A DNA stretch of 40,436 nucleotides from Bacteroidota bacterium (lineage in GTDB: Bacteria; Bacteroidota; Bacteroidia; Chitinophagales; Chitinophagaceae): assembly GCA_018267545.1 (NCBI GenBank), contig JAFDYG010000154.1:1-40436 (forward strand), given 5' to 3'. Positions 24,212-32,884 of the stretch are shown in pieces. Under the pieces are notes generated by a model that saw only the letters and a list, made by a program, of their open reading frames with translations, was not told the DNA's origin and ran no database searches. Position 1 is the first letter of the stretch. Each line of letters starts with the position of its first letter. The position numbers and the translations under genes were made by a program.

Positions 24212-24823
24212 GTGAACATACTCCCAAAAGAAGACCTCATACAGCAGCAAATCCTGCAAGCCGCCCTCCAGCTATTCCAAAAACATGGCTACCAAAAAGT
24301 AACCATGGACGACGTAGCCAAAGCAATCGGCAAAGGCCGTAGCTCCCTATATTACTATTACAAAAACAAAGATGAAGTCTTCGACGCCGTAATCGATGCT
24401 GAAATTACCGACATCCTCGCCGAAATCTCCCGAATGGTTGACGCCTCCCCTACCGTAGAAAAAAAGCTCCACGCCTACGGCCTCACAAAAACCAAGATAT
24501 CCCGCAAAAGAAAAGCCTTCTTCGACGCCCTCGAATCCGACATGAGCTCCGACGAAATATCCCGATACGCCCAAAAGAAACAAGCCATCCAAAAGAAAAT
24601 CAGAAAAGAAGAGCTCATCCTGTTAAATCACGTACTAACCGAAGGCGCCCAAAGAAAAGAATACCCCACCCTCCTTCCCCAAAAACAAGAAACGATCATC
24701 TTTGTCTTTACCAGCAGCCTCCGGGGAATAAGAAACGAAATGCAGCTCTATAACAATTACACTCGTATGGAACCCGCCATCGATATGCTCGTACACATGA
24801 CGATGCAAGCCATAAAACGATGA
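24212..24823 (+). CDS. TetR-family transcriptional regulator
   Basis: 203 residues from a GTG start at 24212. The N-terminal helix-turn-helix is typical: ILQAALQLFQKHGYQKVTMDDVAKAIGKGRSSLYYYYKNKDEVFDAVI (positions ~13-62; shown here as family landmarks, not one motif). The C-terminal ligand domain (~63-203) is helical and divergent, as usual, with a Lys/Arg-rich patch around ISRKRKAFFDAL. It lies upstream of an MFS exporter and an isochorismatase-like gene on the same strand. The two matching inverted repeats, one before this gene and one before the exporter, indicate that it represses both. The inducer is unknown. Confidence 0.93.
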   Translation: MNILPKEDLIQQQILQAALQLFQKHGYQKVTMDDVAKAIGKGRSSLYYYYKNKDEVFDAVIDAEITDILAEISRMVDASPTVEKKLHAYGLTKTKISRKRKAFFDALESDMSSDEISRYAQKKQAIQKKIRKEELILLNHVLTEGAQRKEYPTLLPQKQETIIFVFTSSLRGIRNEMQLYNNYTRMEPAIDMLVHMTMQAIKR

Positions 24824-24842
24824 CCATTTTTTTTGCTCAATT

Positions 24843-24869
24843 TTCGACATTATATCAAAAAGTGTCGAA
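24843..24869. promoter_or_regulatory. TetR operator 2 before the MFS gene
   Basis: TTCGACA (24843-24849) and TGTCGAA (24863-24869) with the same 13-bp spacer as operator 1, ending 15 bases before the exporter ATG at 24885. The spacer sequence differs, so the conserved parts are the half sites and the spacing. Confidence 0.75.
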
Positions 24870-24884
24870 TCGTAAAAAGGACTA

Positions 24885-26114
24885 ATGACCCAAATAGAAA
24901 CCAGCCACGCCTTCCGAGCCCTCCGCAACCGCAACTACGCCCTCTTCTTCTGCGGCCAATCTATTTCACAGATAGGAACCTGGATGCAACGGACCGCCGT
25001 AAGCTGGGTCATCTACTCCATTACCCAGTCCGCATCCATGCTCGGCCTCTCCGTCTTCGCCCAGCAATTCCCCTCCTTCCTCTTCTCCCTGCTCGGCGGC
25101 ATCGCCTCCGACCGCTACAACCGCCGCAAGATCCTCCTGGTCACCCAAACCGCCTCCCTCATACAATCCGTCATATTAGCCATCCTCACCATGACCGGCC
25201 ACTACGTCATCTGGGAGATCCTCGCGCTCGGCACAGTCCTCGGCATCATCAACGCTTTCGACACCCCAGCCCGTCAGCCCATGGTACACGACCTGGTCAG
25301 CGACAAGGAAGACATCCCCAATGCCCTGGCCCTCAATTCCGCCATGGTCAACATAGCCCGGCTAATCGGCCCCGCACTGTCCGGCATCGTCCTCCAATCC
25401 TTCGGCGCCCACACCTGCTTCTCCTTAAATGCACTCAGCTTCCTGGCCGTGATCGCCTCCCTTTTATTGATGAAGCTCCCCCCCTTCACCCCTCCAGCAA
25501 CAAAAAAGAACGCAATAACAGAATTATCCGAAGGATTCACATACCTGCGCCAAACACCCCGCATAGCAACCATCATCCTCCTGATCATGTGCATGGCCCT
25601 GCTCGTCATACCCTACGATACCCTAACCCCCATCTTCGCCAAAGTAATTTTCCATGGTGACGCCCGCACCTTTGGATACATCGCCAGCGCCGCCGGCCTT
25701 GGCTCCATCGCCGGCAGCTTCTTCCTGGCAGCCCAAAAAAAGGAAGCCAACCTCGTCCGCATCCTGCTCGCCAATATTATTATCCTCGGCATTGGCCTTT
25801 TTGGCTTCTCCCGCTGCACTTCCTTTCTCTGGTCCATACCCTTTTCCGTTATCATCGGCTTTGCTTCCCTCACCCCCATGACCGCTAGCCTTACGATTAT
25901 ACAAATAGAAGCCGCCGCCCACATGCGCGGACGAATGATGAGCTATATCGCCCTGGCCTACTTCGGCATGCTCCCACTCGGCAGCCTCCTGGTCGGCGCC
26001 GTCTCGGAGAAAATAACCGCCCCCACTACCTTAATGCTCCAAGGCATCATAGCACTCCTAATTGCAATCGTCTTCTCGCGTTACATCACTCATAATAAAA
26101 CGTCAACACAATGA
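24885..26114 (+). CDS. MFS transporter, probable drug/siderophore-type exporter
   Basis: 409 residues with about 12 membrane helices. It has the family loop GGIASDRYNRRKILLVTQ between helices 2 and 3 (motif A) and the second-half repeat near SFFLAAQKKEANLVRI. The start, FRALRNRNYALFFCGQSISQIGTWMQRTAVSWVIY, is typical of the EntS-like/DHA3-type branch (in several short segments). Exporters of this branch move siderophores or macrolide-like compounds; the substrate here is unknown. It follows a TetR gene and has the TetR operator immediately upstream, and its stop overlaps the next gene by four bases (ATGA). Confidence 0.92.
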   Translation: MTQIETSHAFRALRNRNYALFFCGQSISQIGTWMQRTAVSWVIYSITQSASMLGLSVFAQQFPSFLFSLLGGIASDRYNRRKILLVTQTASLIQSVILAILTMTGHYVIWEILALGTVLGIINAFDTPARQPMVHDLVSDKEDIPNALALNSAMVNIARLIGPALSGIVLQSFGAHTCFSLNALSFLAVIASLLLMKLPPFTPPATKKNAITELSEGFTYLRQTPRIATIILLIMCMALLVIPYDTLTPIFAKVIFHGDARTFGYIASAAGLGSIAGSFFLAAQKKEANLVRILLANIIILGIGLFGFSRCTSFLWSIPFSVIIGFASLTPMTASLTIIQIEAAAHMRGRMMSYIALAYFGMLPLGSLLVGAVSEKITAPTTLMLQGIIALLIAIVFSRYITHNKTSTQ

Positions 26115-26671
26115 GCAACAACAAAGACAACACAGCCCTGCTGGTTATGGACATGCAAGCCCCCATCGTCGGCATGCTCCCGGAATCCGCTGCAATAACC
26201 GCCAAGGTAGCCCAGGCCATCGCCAGCGCCCGCCAAAACAATATCCCCGTCATCTACGTGGTAGTTGGCTTTCGACAAGGCGCCCCCGAAATCAGTGCCA
26301 ACAACAAAGGCTTCATGACCAGCAAACCTATGTTCGCCAATATATCCCCCGCCGACTTCACCGCCATCCACCCCACCGTCGCCCCCCTCGAAAACGAATG
26401 CGTCGTCATCAAACGCCGCGTAAGCGCCTTCTCCGGCAGCGACCTCGAAGTCATCCTCCGCGCCTTCAACATCCAGCACCTCGTCTTAACCGGCATCGCG
26501 ACAAGCGGCGTAGTCCTCTCCACCGTCCGCGAAGCCTCCGACAAAGACTACCGCCTCACCGTCCTCTCCGACGCCTGCGCCGACCGCGACGAAGAAGTAC
26601 ACCGCGTACTAAACGAAAAAGTCTTCCCCCGCCAGGCCGACGTCCTCACCGTAGCCCAATGGACCGCTTAA
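26111..26671 (+). CDS. Isochorismatase-like hydrolase lacking the catalytic cysteine
   Basis: 186 residues. It is an isochorismatase-fold protein: Asp14 in LLVMDMQAPIV and Lys101 in VVIKRRVSAFSG fit two members of the catalytic triad. The third, the nucleophilic Cys normally in a GxATxxCV segment, is absent: here GIATSGVVLST has Val134 in its place. No cysteine lies near. A family branch with this SGVVLST variant is known to me in general terms, so it may be a natural non-cysteine subfamily rather than a damaged gene. It overlaps the MFS gene by four bases, implying one transcript under the TetR regulator. The reaction cannot be assigned. Confidence 0.85.
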   Translation: MSNNKDNTALLVMDMQAPIVGMLPESAAITAKVAQAIASARQNNIPVIYVVVGFRQGAPEISANNKGFMTSKPMFANISPADFTAIHPTVAPLENECVVIKRRVSAFSGSDLEVILRAFNIQHLVLTGIATSGVVLSTVREASDKDYRLTVLSDACADRDEEVHRVLNEKVFPRQADVLTVAQWTA

Positions 26672-26698
26672 TAACAAACAGAACCACCTAAAAACAAA

Positions 26699-26730
26699 AG
26701 GGCCCAAACAACACTCGTCGTTTGGGCCCT
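26699..26730 (+). terminator. Strong stem-loop after the TetR-MFS-hydrolase operon
   Basis: AGGGCCCAAAC (26699-26709) pairs perfectly with GTTTGGGCCCT (26720-26730) around a 10-nt loop. There is no T-run on the + strand after it, so it may act as a stabiliser or an atypical terminator. Confidence 0.6.
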
Positions 26731-26782
26731 CCCTATACAATCAAAATTCCGTAAATTACAGTACACAAAAACTAGGGCTCCC

Positions 26783-27307
26783 ATGAAATACCTGTCTCTC
26801 ATCCTCTCCATCCTCATAACAACCCAGCTCCCCTCCCTCGCCCAAACTTCAGGAAACGCCCAATCTTCCATCAAAGGCGACTTCGCCCTCAAAAACGTCC
26901 ACACCGGTAAATACGTCCGCATCAAAGACGCCAACAGCTCCAACGGCACCCCCATCGTCGCCTACTCACCCGTCAACTGGAAATGCGTCACCTGGGAATT
27001 TCAACCCACCCCCTCCGGCGCCCACACCCTCAAAAACCTCTTCTCCGGCAAAACCCTCCAACCCCTCCACGGCGATCCCAAACCAGGCGCCTCCCTCGAA
27101 GAACAACCCATCGGAACCACCAAAGCCCAGGAATACGAAGTCATCCCCGCCGGCAAAGACCAATACTATGTCAAGCTAAAAGGCACCGACCTCTATCTCA
27201 CCCCCTCCGACCCCGACGGCGCCACCAACACCAATATCCTACTCCAACCAAAGCAAGACGGCGACCTCCAACGCTGGACCCTCATCGAGCAGCATCCCAC
27301 GATGTAA
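26783..27307 (+). CDS. Secreted ricin-type beta-trefoil lectin-like protein
   Basis: 174 residues. Signal peptide MKYLSLILSILITTQLPSLAQ. The mature part has a single beta-trefoil (RICIN-like) pattern of three repeats: GDFALKNVHTGKYVRIKDAN...TWEFQP, then AHTLKNLFSGKTLQPL...EYEVIP, then QYYVKLKGTDLYLTPSD...QRWTLIEQ. The QxW-type motif is visible as WEFQ and QRWTL. Such domains bind carbohydrate at the cell surface or in the medium. No catalytic domain is attached, so a binding role is likely but the ligand is unknown. It is transcribed alone. Confidence 0.8.
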   Translation: MKYLSLILSILITTQLPSLAQTSGNAQSSIKGDFALKNVHTGKYVRIKDANSSNGTPIVAYSPVNWKCVTWEFQPTPSGAHTLKNLFSGKTLQPLHGDPKPGASLEEQPIGTTKAQEYEVIPAGKDQYYVKLKGTDLYLTPSDPDGATNTNILLQPKQDGDLQRWTLIEQHPTM

Positions 27308-27353
27308 ACCATCGCCGCAGTCAGCCGCATCAAGCCCTGGTCCCCTACGACCT

Positions 27354-27563
27354 TTACTGTTTTCTATTTTCAATGGAATAATCAACAATGCCTAAAAGGC
27401 TAACGATAAATTCGGCGACCGCAGGAGTATCGCCTAAACCGAATTTCTCATTTAAAGAAAGAAGCTCCACCCTCAAGCTCTCAAGCTCGTTCAAATAAAC
27501 CTCACCCTCCCCATAATAATCCGAAAATATCCCATTTCCCCGTCCCCTCAGGCAACCCAACAA
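27354..27563 (-). CDS. Possible small protein, unknown
   Basis: 69 residues from a TTG start at 27563. The sequence is plausible for a soluble helical protein (YLNELESLRVELLSLNEKFG, then AVAEFIVSLLGIVDYSIENRKQ). It lies on the same strand as, and directly downstream of, the TPR gene at 27589. It has no recognised family and no strong start signal, so it could also be chance. Confidence 0.35.
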   Translation of the reverse strand: MLGCLRGRGNGIFSDYYGEGEVYLNELESLRVELLSLNEKFGLGDTPAVAEFIVSLLGIVDYSIENRKQ

Positions 27564-27588
27564 CCCAAATATCTAACGCCATACGTTT

Positions 27589-28086
27589 TTATTGCTCCTC
27601 TTTCTGTATCAAATTTATCGCATTCAACGATCTCCTTGCCGCCTCACTCTCCGGGTACTCCTTCAGCACAAACTCATAAACCTCTTTTCCCTCCTTCACC
27701 TGCCCATTCTGTATCAAACAATACGCCATCCCACAAAGCGCAATCTCCCTATAAGAAATCGTAGACCAGCTAATCATCAAAGCAGCCCGATACTTATCAA
27801 TCCACTCCCTTTTCGTATAATACTCCACATCCTTCTGAAAATACCCCACCGCCTCCTCATACTTCTCCTGGCGCATCCGTGACCAGGCCGTAAACGACGA
27901 CCCCGGTATAAATATGAACTTAAGCCCATATACCACCACCAGCTGAAGAAAAAAGGCATAAACAATGGAAAGCTTACCCGCATACGGGTACATCGCATAG
28001 CAAAGCAGCGCAAAGAAAACCACTCGATGCAAAAGCGCAGCAGAAGACAACCGTGGTTTGGGAGAGGCAGTACTATTATCCGACAT
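27589..28086 (-). CDS. Membrane protein with C-terminal TPR-like helices
   Basis: 165 residues. Two membrane helices (~20-37 and ~42-62) follow a short Ser/Pro-rich N-terminus. The rest is helical with tetratricopeptide-type features: REIALCGMAYCLIQNGQVKEGKEVYEFVLKEYPESEAARRSL (~113-155; landmarks only). The protein is probably tail-like in the cytoplasm, binding partners. There is no known family. It is not part of a clear operon, and is followed downstream on its strand by a small possible gene. Confidence 0.6.
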   Translation of the reverse strand: MSDNSTASPKPRLSSAALLHRVVFFALLCYAMYPYAGKLSIVYAFFLQLVVVYGLKFIFIPGSSFTAWSRMRQEKYEEAVGYFQKDVEYYTKREWIDKYRAALMISWSTISYREIALCGMAYCLIQNGQVKEGKEVYEFVLKEYPESEAARRSLNAINLIQKEEQ

Positions 28087-28221
28087 CTAAGGGTAATTTG
28101 AGGGGATAAAATACAAATAAATATCTAAAGCCGCAACACCCAAGATATGATTTAGCCAACGGCAGAGCCTTGATGAATCCCCTATTGCGACGCTCCCGTG
28201 TACTGCAACAAAACTATTCAG

Positions 28222-28304
28222 CATTCCAAGGTCAGGCGAACATCACTACCCTACAATCTCCCCGCCTCGTACCGATGGCTACGCCATCTAGCCGGGCCAA
28301 CGAT
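28222..28304 (+). repeat. Intergenic hairpin repeat, copy D
   Basis: CATTCCAAGGTC, CATCACTACCCTACAATCTCC, then GTACCGATGGCTACGCCATC and TAGCCGGGCCAACGAT. The inner stem GATGGC-TAC-GCCATC is perfect and uses different bases from copy A. The long 5' flank is shared with copy A. It lies in the 241-bp gap between the TPR gene and the sensor kinase; nothing else is seen in that gap. Confidence 0.75.
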
Positions 28305-28327
28305 TTTATCGAAGGCGAAGGGACGAC

Positions 28328-31300
28328 CTAGGTAGCTCGCAAAACAGGCAATTCTACATAAAAGGTCGTCCCTTCACCTTCGATGGTATCAAACCATATT
28401 CGGCCTTTAGCCTGCTCAACAATCGTCTTACTCATCGCCAACCCCAACCCCGTCCCCGAACTCTTCGTCGTAAAATTCGGCATAAAGATCTTATTCCTCA
28501 TCTCCAACGGCACCCCCTCCCCATTATCCGTAACCTTTATGATAATCGACTCATCCCTGATCTCCTCACTCACACTAATCACCCTCCTCTCCTTCCCCAC
28601 ACAAGCCTCCAATGCATTCTGCAGCAAATTCGTAAACAGCCGGTTCAGCTGCGTCTTATCCGCATACACCATTATCCGCTGATGCACCGGCACCCACTTG
28701 AACAACAAATTCTCCGTCGTCTCATACAACGAAACCAACGAATACAACATCTCATGCAGATCGAAAACCTCCTTCTTCGGATTTCCGATGTTGGCAAATT
28801 GCGAAAAGTCCGAAGCAATCTTCGACAAGTGGTCGATCTGCTCCACCAGCGTCCTCGCCACCCCGCCAGCCATCTCCTTCACGTTCGGTGAATTATTATC
28901 GATCGCCTTCTGCAAATACTGAATGCTCAGCTTCATCGGCGTCAACGGATTCTTGATCTCGTGCGCCACCTGCCGCGCCATCTCCCTCCATGCCCCCTCA
29001 CGTTCACTCTTCGCCAACGCCGCCGCACTTTCTTCCAGCTTCCGAACCATCTTATTGTACTCCTTCACCAACCCTCCGATCTCGTCGTTACGCCCCCACT
29101 CGATCTCCTCATTCGTCTTACCCAGATTGATTTCCTGCATCTTCTTCGAGATCAGCAGGAACGAAGAGGTAATCCGGTTCGTCAGAAACAACGCAATCGT
29201 ACCCGCAATCAAAAAGATGAACGCATTCAGGTTGATGATCGTCACCAGGAAGTTCGAGATTTCCTCCTTCAGCTCATCCTGCGTCGTAAACGAAGGAATA
29301 TTCAAATAGGCGTATACATTTCCATTATCATCCCGCAGCGGATGATAAATACTGATATACGGCACCCCGCCCACCTGCTCGTCATTGGCGAACTGAATCG
29401 TGTTCAGCTGACTCAGGTTATAATAGGCCAGGGGATGCATTTTTTTACTCAATATCCCTTTATTATACAACAACAGGTGCGAAGAAACTTGCAGATTCCC
29501 CTCCAGGTCGTAAATATTGATGTCCGCGCTATGCACCTCCGCCGTCTGCTCGATCAGCTTCTGCAATTCACTCCTCGAACCCCGGTAGTACAATTGCCCC
29601 TTTTCCCCATATCCCCCCGTCTCCGACAGCTTCGACTGCACCTCGCTCACCATTACCTGCATCGCACGCGAAAGACGGTCCTGGTTATTCCGGTTATACC
29701 GGTTGATGAAAAACACGATCGTCGCCACCCCGATCACCACAAAGGAGAAAAGACTGATGAAAATGATCGTCGTATGAATCTGCGACCGGATATTCATCTG
29801 CCAATAGGTCCTCAGCTGACTCCAATGCAACCGCGACCAAATCAGCAGCGCAGCCCCCCGGAACAAAGCCACCAGGATCAAAAACGCGCTGAATAAATAC
29901 GCAAACAGCGTTATATCCTCCAGCGACGAATTATCCCGTTTGACCACCACGACGTAGCTATCATCGGATACCCGATGCCACAGCTCGTCATACGCCCCCT
30001 TCCTTACATGCGTATAATCCTCCTTAGGTATCTGCGCATCCGTCAGATGCGTCGAAAACGGATAATCGCTATTGTCCGTCGTCAGCTCCCGCTTACTATA
30101 GATAGCATAATACTCCGGCAGGTTCTCGTTCTTCAGCCGGAACAGCTCCGGCACCAGCGCGTCATTGCCCTTATAGCTCTTCGGGTCGGACAATACGAAC
30201 AGATAACCCACCATTTTCCCCGTCGTATCATTGCGGACCGACTTCCGGTAGATATAGGTGTACTTGTCGAACGACTGCTCATAATACTTCAGGTCCGGAA
30301 TGCTCGTATTCTTCCCCTGCTGCATGAAAATGGTATTCAGCGTGTCGTAGGAGATCGGACGCTCGTTGAATAAGGGCTTCTCGTCTCCATCGAAGGTATA
30401 GATGTAAGTATCGAACTTGCTCTGGTAGGGGTTGAAATTCCGGCTGATCATACTATCCTTTATCGCCAGGTTCGACACCGGGTCTTTAAACCGGTCGAAG
30501 TTCAACGCCAGAAAATCGTTATCGATATACCCAAAGCCGATATTCACCATCTTCTCGCTCGTCGGGTCCGCCTGCTCCCCCAGCCGCTCGGCCATCGCCT
30601 TGCGCACATCTTCCACGTTCTTCCTATTCTCGAAAAGAATGACGGCCGAGATCGAAGTTGAAAAGATAAATAGCCAAAAGAGCACCTCCGACACATTCAG
30701 CCGAAACCGGAGATCGAAGAATATCCTCCGCTGCATCAGCCACACATAGGCCAAAAGCCAGATCAGCACGAAGATATCCAGCTCCACCATATCCGTATTC
30801 TTGATAAAGGACAGCAGCAGCAGCCCAATTGTCGCAACGATGATATACAGGACAATCGACAAGGCTCGTATCAAGTATCCGATCAGCTGAAACAACGCCT
30901 GCGACAAAAAGAAATACCCCAGCGCCAGCGCCGCCAAAGCCAGAAATCCGATAAATGTGTAGTTGTTTAAAAGGCTAAAGAAGTTCGTCACATTGAACGA
31001 AATCTTCGCATCCGTTACCAGCGACTGAACGATGTTCGCAAACTCGAAGGTCGTCACGACCAGCAGCAGCAGCCCCACGATTATCCAAAGCCAGTTCTTC
31101 CACGGCTTCTCCGACTCGGGTATCGTATAATCGCTCAGCTCCCGGCGGATAAAAAGTATCATCCAAAAGAAAAGAAAAGCATTGATCACCAAATCGCCCA
31201 ACGAATTCAAAACCGGACTAGAGCTGTAAATCGTCGGGTCAAAAAGTTCAAACTGTCTTAGATTCAGCAGCCCCGGTGACGCATACACCCAGGCCCTCAA

Positions 31301-32083
31301 CAGCAAAATGACGGTTATCAAAAACCCAATTCCCCAAGCCGCTCCCCACCGTTCCCGTATCGTATGCGCAATGTTATGGATGATGATCAGGATCAAAAGC
31401 AGCCCGAGCAGGATAGCGAGCGGAATCGGCCAGTTATGAGCCGAAGCGTGATAATTGGGTTTCTTCTGCAGGTAGAACAACGTCGTCCCCCTAGCGCTCT
31501 TCACCGGAAACTCCGTTTGGGTTGTCACGATAGCCACTCGCACCTCCGCCGCCGGATTGTCGACAAATTCCGGAGTCAGGTTCGACGTGGCTATATAATA
31601 CTGCCAACGGATCGGTATCAGCGCAATCGTCACCAGCGGCTTCCCATCAGGCCCCGTTACCGTCTTGCGGATATACTCGTACTGGCCATTGCTCAGCTGG
31701 ACAAACCCCGCCCCATCCGGCCCCGTCTGCAAGGCCGGCGTCGGCAACGACCGCTGGTCGTTCCAAAACCGCAAAGAATCCGGTACTCCCAGGCTGTCGG
31801 TCCTGTAAAGAAACAGACCATACTTCTTATCATCGACCCTTTCCAGCTCCTTCGCCGAATACTGCTTGTAAAATAGCCGGTTCAGCTGAGCCGTATCCCT
31901 GGTCAACCGGTCAAAATCGTTTTCCCGCTCCTGCAGGAAAGACTGGATAGAATTCCGCTGGACCGCCACCGAAGCGTCACTGCTGAAATAAAGGTTGAGA
32001 AAATACCCGCTCAAAAAAAGAACGAAGGCAACCAGGAGTAGGTAGATGTTCCTTCGAAAAATATCAATAAAAAAGGACTTCAA
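28328..32083 (-). CDS. Very large multi-pass sensor histidine kinase (NtrY-like core)
   Basis: 1,251 residues, about twice the usual kinase length. An N-terminal helix (~12-32) and an extracytoplasmic region (~33-220) precede a block of hydrophobic helices (~222-490), a second extracytoplasmic region (~500-735), helices near 740-760 and 790-815, a third extracytoplasmic region (~820-955) and a helix at about 960-985. The cytoplasmic part has HAMP (~985-1035), HisKA with His1041 in the NtrY-like motif AHEIKNPLTPMKL, and HATPase_c with N box NLLQNALEA, G1 VTDNGEGVP and G2 GTGLGLAMSK. All catalytic boxes are intact. No response regulator is adjacent. It overlaps mazG by 4 bases (ATGA), so it is co-translated with it. 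Confidence 0.9.
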   Translation of the reverse strand: MKSFFIDIFRRNIYLLLVAFVLFLSGYFLNLYFSSDASVAVQRNSIQSFLQERENDFDRLTRDTAQLNRLFYKQYSAKELERVDDKKYGLFLYRTDSLGVPDSLRFWNDQRSLPTPALQTGPDGAGFVQLSNGQYEYIRKTVTGPDGKPLVTIALIPIRWQYYIATSNLTPEFVDNPAAEVRVAIVTTQTEFPVKSARGTTLFYLQKKPNYHASAHNWPIPLAILLGLLLILIIIHNIAHTIRERWGAAWGIGFLITVILLLRAWVYASPGLLNLRQFELFDPTIYSSSPVLNSLGDLVINAFLFFWMILFIRRELSDYTIPESEKPWKNWLWIIVGLLLLVVTTFEFANIVQSLVTDAKISFNVTNFFSLLNNYTFIGFLALAALALGYFFLSQALFQLIGYLIRALSIVLYIIVATIGLLLLSFIKNTDMVELDIFVLIWLLAYVWLMQRRIFFDLRFRLNVSEVLFWLFIFSTSISAVILFENRKNVEDVRKAMAERLGEQADPTSEKMVNIGFGYIDNDFLALNFDRFKDPVSNLAIKDSMISRNFNPYQSKFDTYIYTFDGDEKPLFNERPISYDTLNTIFMQQGKNTSIPDLKYYEQSFDKYTYIYRKSVRNDTTGKMVGYLFVLSDPKSYKGNDALVPELFRLKNENLPEYYAIYSKRELTTDNSDYPFSTHLTDAQIPKEDYTHVRKGAYDELWHRVSDDSYVVVVKRDNSSLEDITLFAYLFSAFLILVALFRGAALLIWSRLHWSQLRTYWQMNIRSQIHTTIIFISLFSFVVIGVATIVFFINRYNRNNQDRLSRAMQVMVSEVQSKLSETGGYGEKGQLYYRGSRSELQKLIEQTAEVHSADINIYDLEGNLQVSSHLLLYNKGILSKKMHPLAYYNLSQLNTIQFANDEQVGGVPYISIYHPLRDDNGNVYAYLNIPSFTTQDELKEEISNFLVTIINLNAFIFLIAGTIALFLTNRITSSFLLISKKMQEINLGKTNEEIEWGRNDEIGGLVKEYNKMVRKLEESAAALAKSEREGAWREMARQVAHEIKNPLTPMKLSIQYLQKAIDNNSPNVKEMAGGVARTLVEQIDHLSKIASDFSQFANIGNPKKEVFDLHEMLYSLVSLYETTENLLFKWVPVHQRIMVYADKTQLNRLFTNLLQNALEACVGKERRVISVSEEIRDESIIIKVTDNGEGVPLEMRNKIFMPNFTTKSSGTGLGLAMSKTIVEQAKGRIWFDTIEGEGTTFYVELPVLRAT

Positions 32084-32877
32084 TCCGTTTGTTTTTGTTT
32101 CTTGATGTCATTCCAAAGCGCATCCATCTCGGCCAACGTCATATCCGCCAGGGACTTCCCGAGCGACCGCGCCCGGTCCTCCATCTGCGTAAATCTATAG
32201 ATAAACTTCCGATTCGTCTTCTCGAGCGCACCTTCCGCGTCCACCTGCAAAAACCGTGCGTAATTAATCAACGAAAACGCCACATCCCCAAACTCCTCCT
32301 CGATCTTGCCCTGATCCCCCAGCGCCACTGCCTCCTGCAGCTCCCCCATCTCCTCCTGCACCTTGTCCCAAACCTGGCTCGTCTCATCCCACTCGAAACC
32401 CACCTTCCCCGCCTTTTCCTGCAGCCTCGTCGCCTTTACCGTCGCCGGCAAAGACACCGGTACCCCGCCCAGCACCGACTGCTTCCCCTCCTTGAGCTTC
32501 AGCTGCTCCCAGTTGCGTTTTACATCCTCCTCGCTCTTCACCTCCACGAGCCCCGGCTGGTCGGTCGTAGTCCCATAAATATGCGGATGCCGGTGGATAA
32601 GCTTATCGCAAATGCCATTGATAACATCGTCTAAAGTAAACTGCCCCTGCTCCCGCCCGATACGCGCATAAAACACGATATGCAGCAGCAGGTCTCCCAG
32701 CTCTTCTTTAATACCCTTCCAATCCCCTTCCGTAATCGCATCCGCCAGCTCATACATCTCCTCGATCGTCAGCGGCCGCAGCGTCTGCTCCGTCTGCTTC
32801 TTATCCCAGGGACACTGCTCCCTCAATTCGTCCATAATCTTGACCAGCCGCGGAAAAGCACTACCATTTTCACTCAT
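32080..32877 (-). CDS. mazG: Nucleoside triphosphate pyrophosphohydrolase MazG
   Basis: 265 residues with both MazG domains: N-terminal LREQCPWDKKQTEQTLRPL and EEMYELADAI, with EELGDLLLHIVFYA, and a C-terminal half with EEEFGDVAFSLINYARF. The EExxE metal-binding acidic sites are present in each half. MazG hydrolyses NTPs to NMP and PPi and limits ppGpp and damaged nucleotides. The length is typical. Its stop overlaps the start of the giant sensor kinase gene; the DUF3667 gene lies 7 bases upstream, so the three form a compact minus-strand operon. Confidence 0.96.
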   Translation of the reverse strand: MSENGSAFPRLVKIMDELREQCPWDKKQTEQTLRPLTIEEMYELADAITEGDWKGIKEELGDLLLHIVFYARIGREQGQFTLDDVINGICDKLIHRHPHIYGTTTDQPGLVEVKSEEDVKRNWEQLKLKEGKQSVLGGVPVSLPATVKATRLQEKAGKVGFEWDETSQVWDKVQEEMGELQEAVALGDQGKIEEEFGDVAFSLINYARFLQVDAEGALEKTNRKFIYRFTQMEDRARSLGKSLADMTLAEMDALWNDIKKQKQTD

Positions 32878-32884
32878 ACAAAGT

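Noticed and set aside
28961-29896. A 311-residue plus-strand frame opposite the large sensor kinase
   Set aside because: Low-complexity Arg/Gln/Leu sequence with no domain; the kinase HisKA and HAMP regions are on the other strand.
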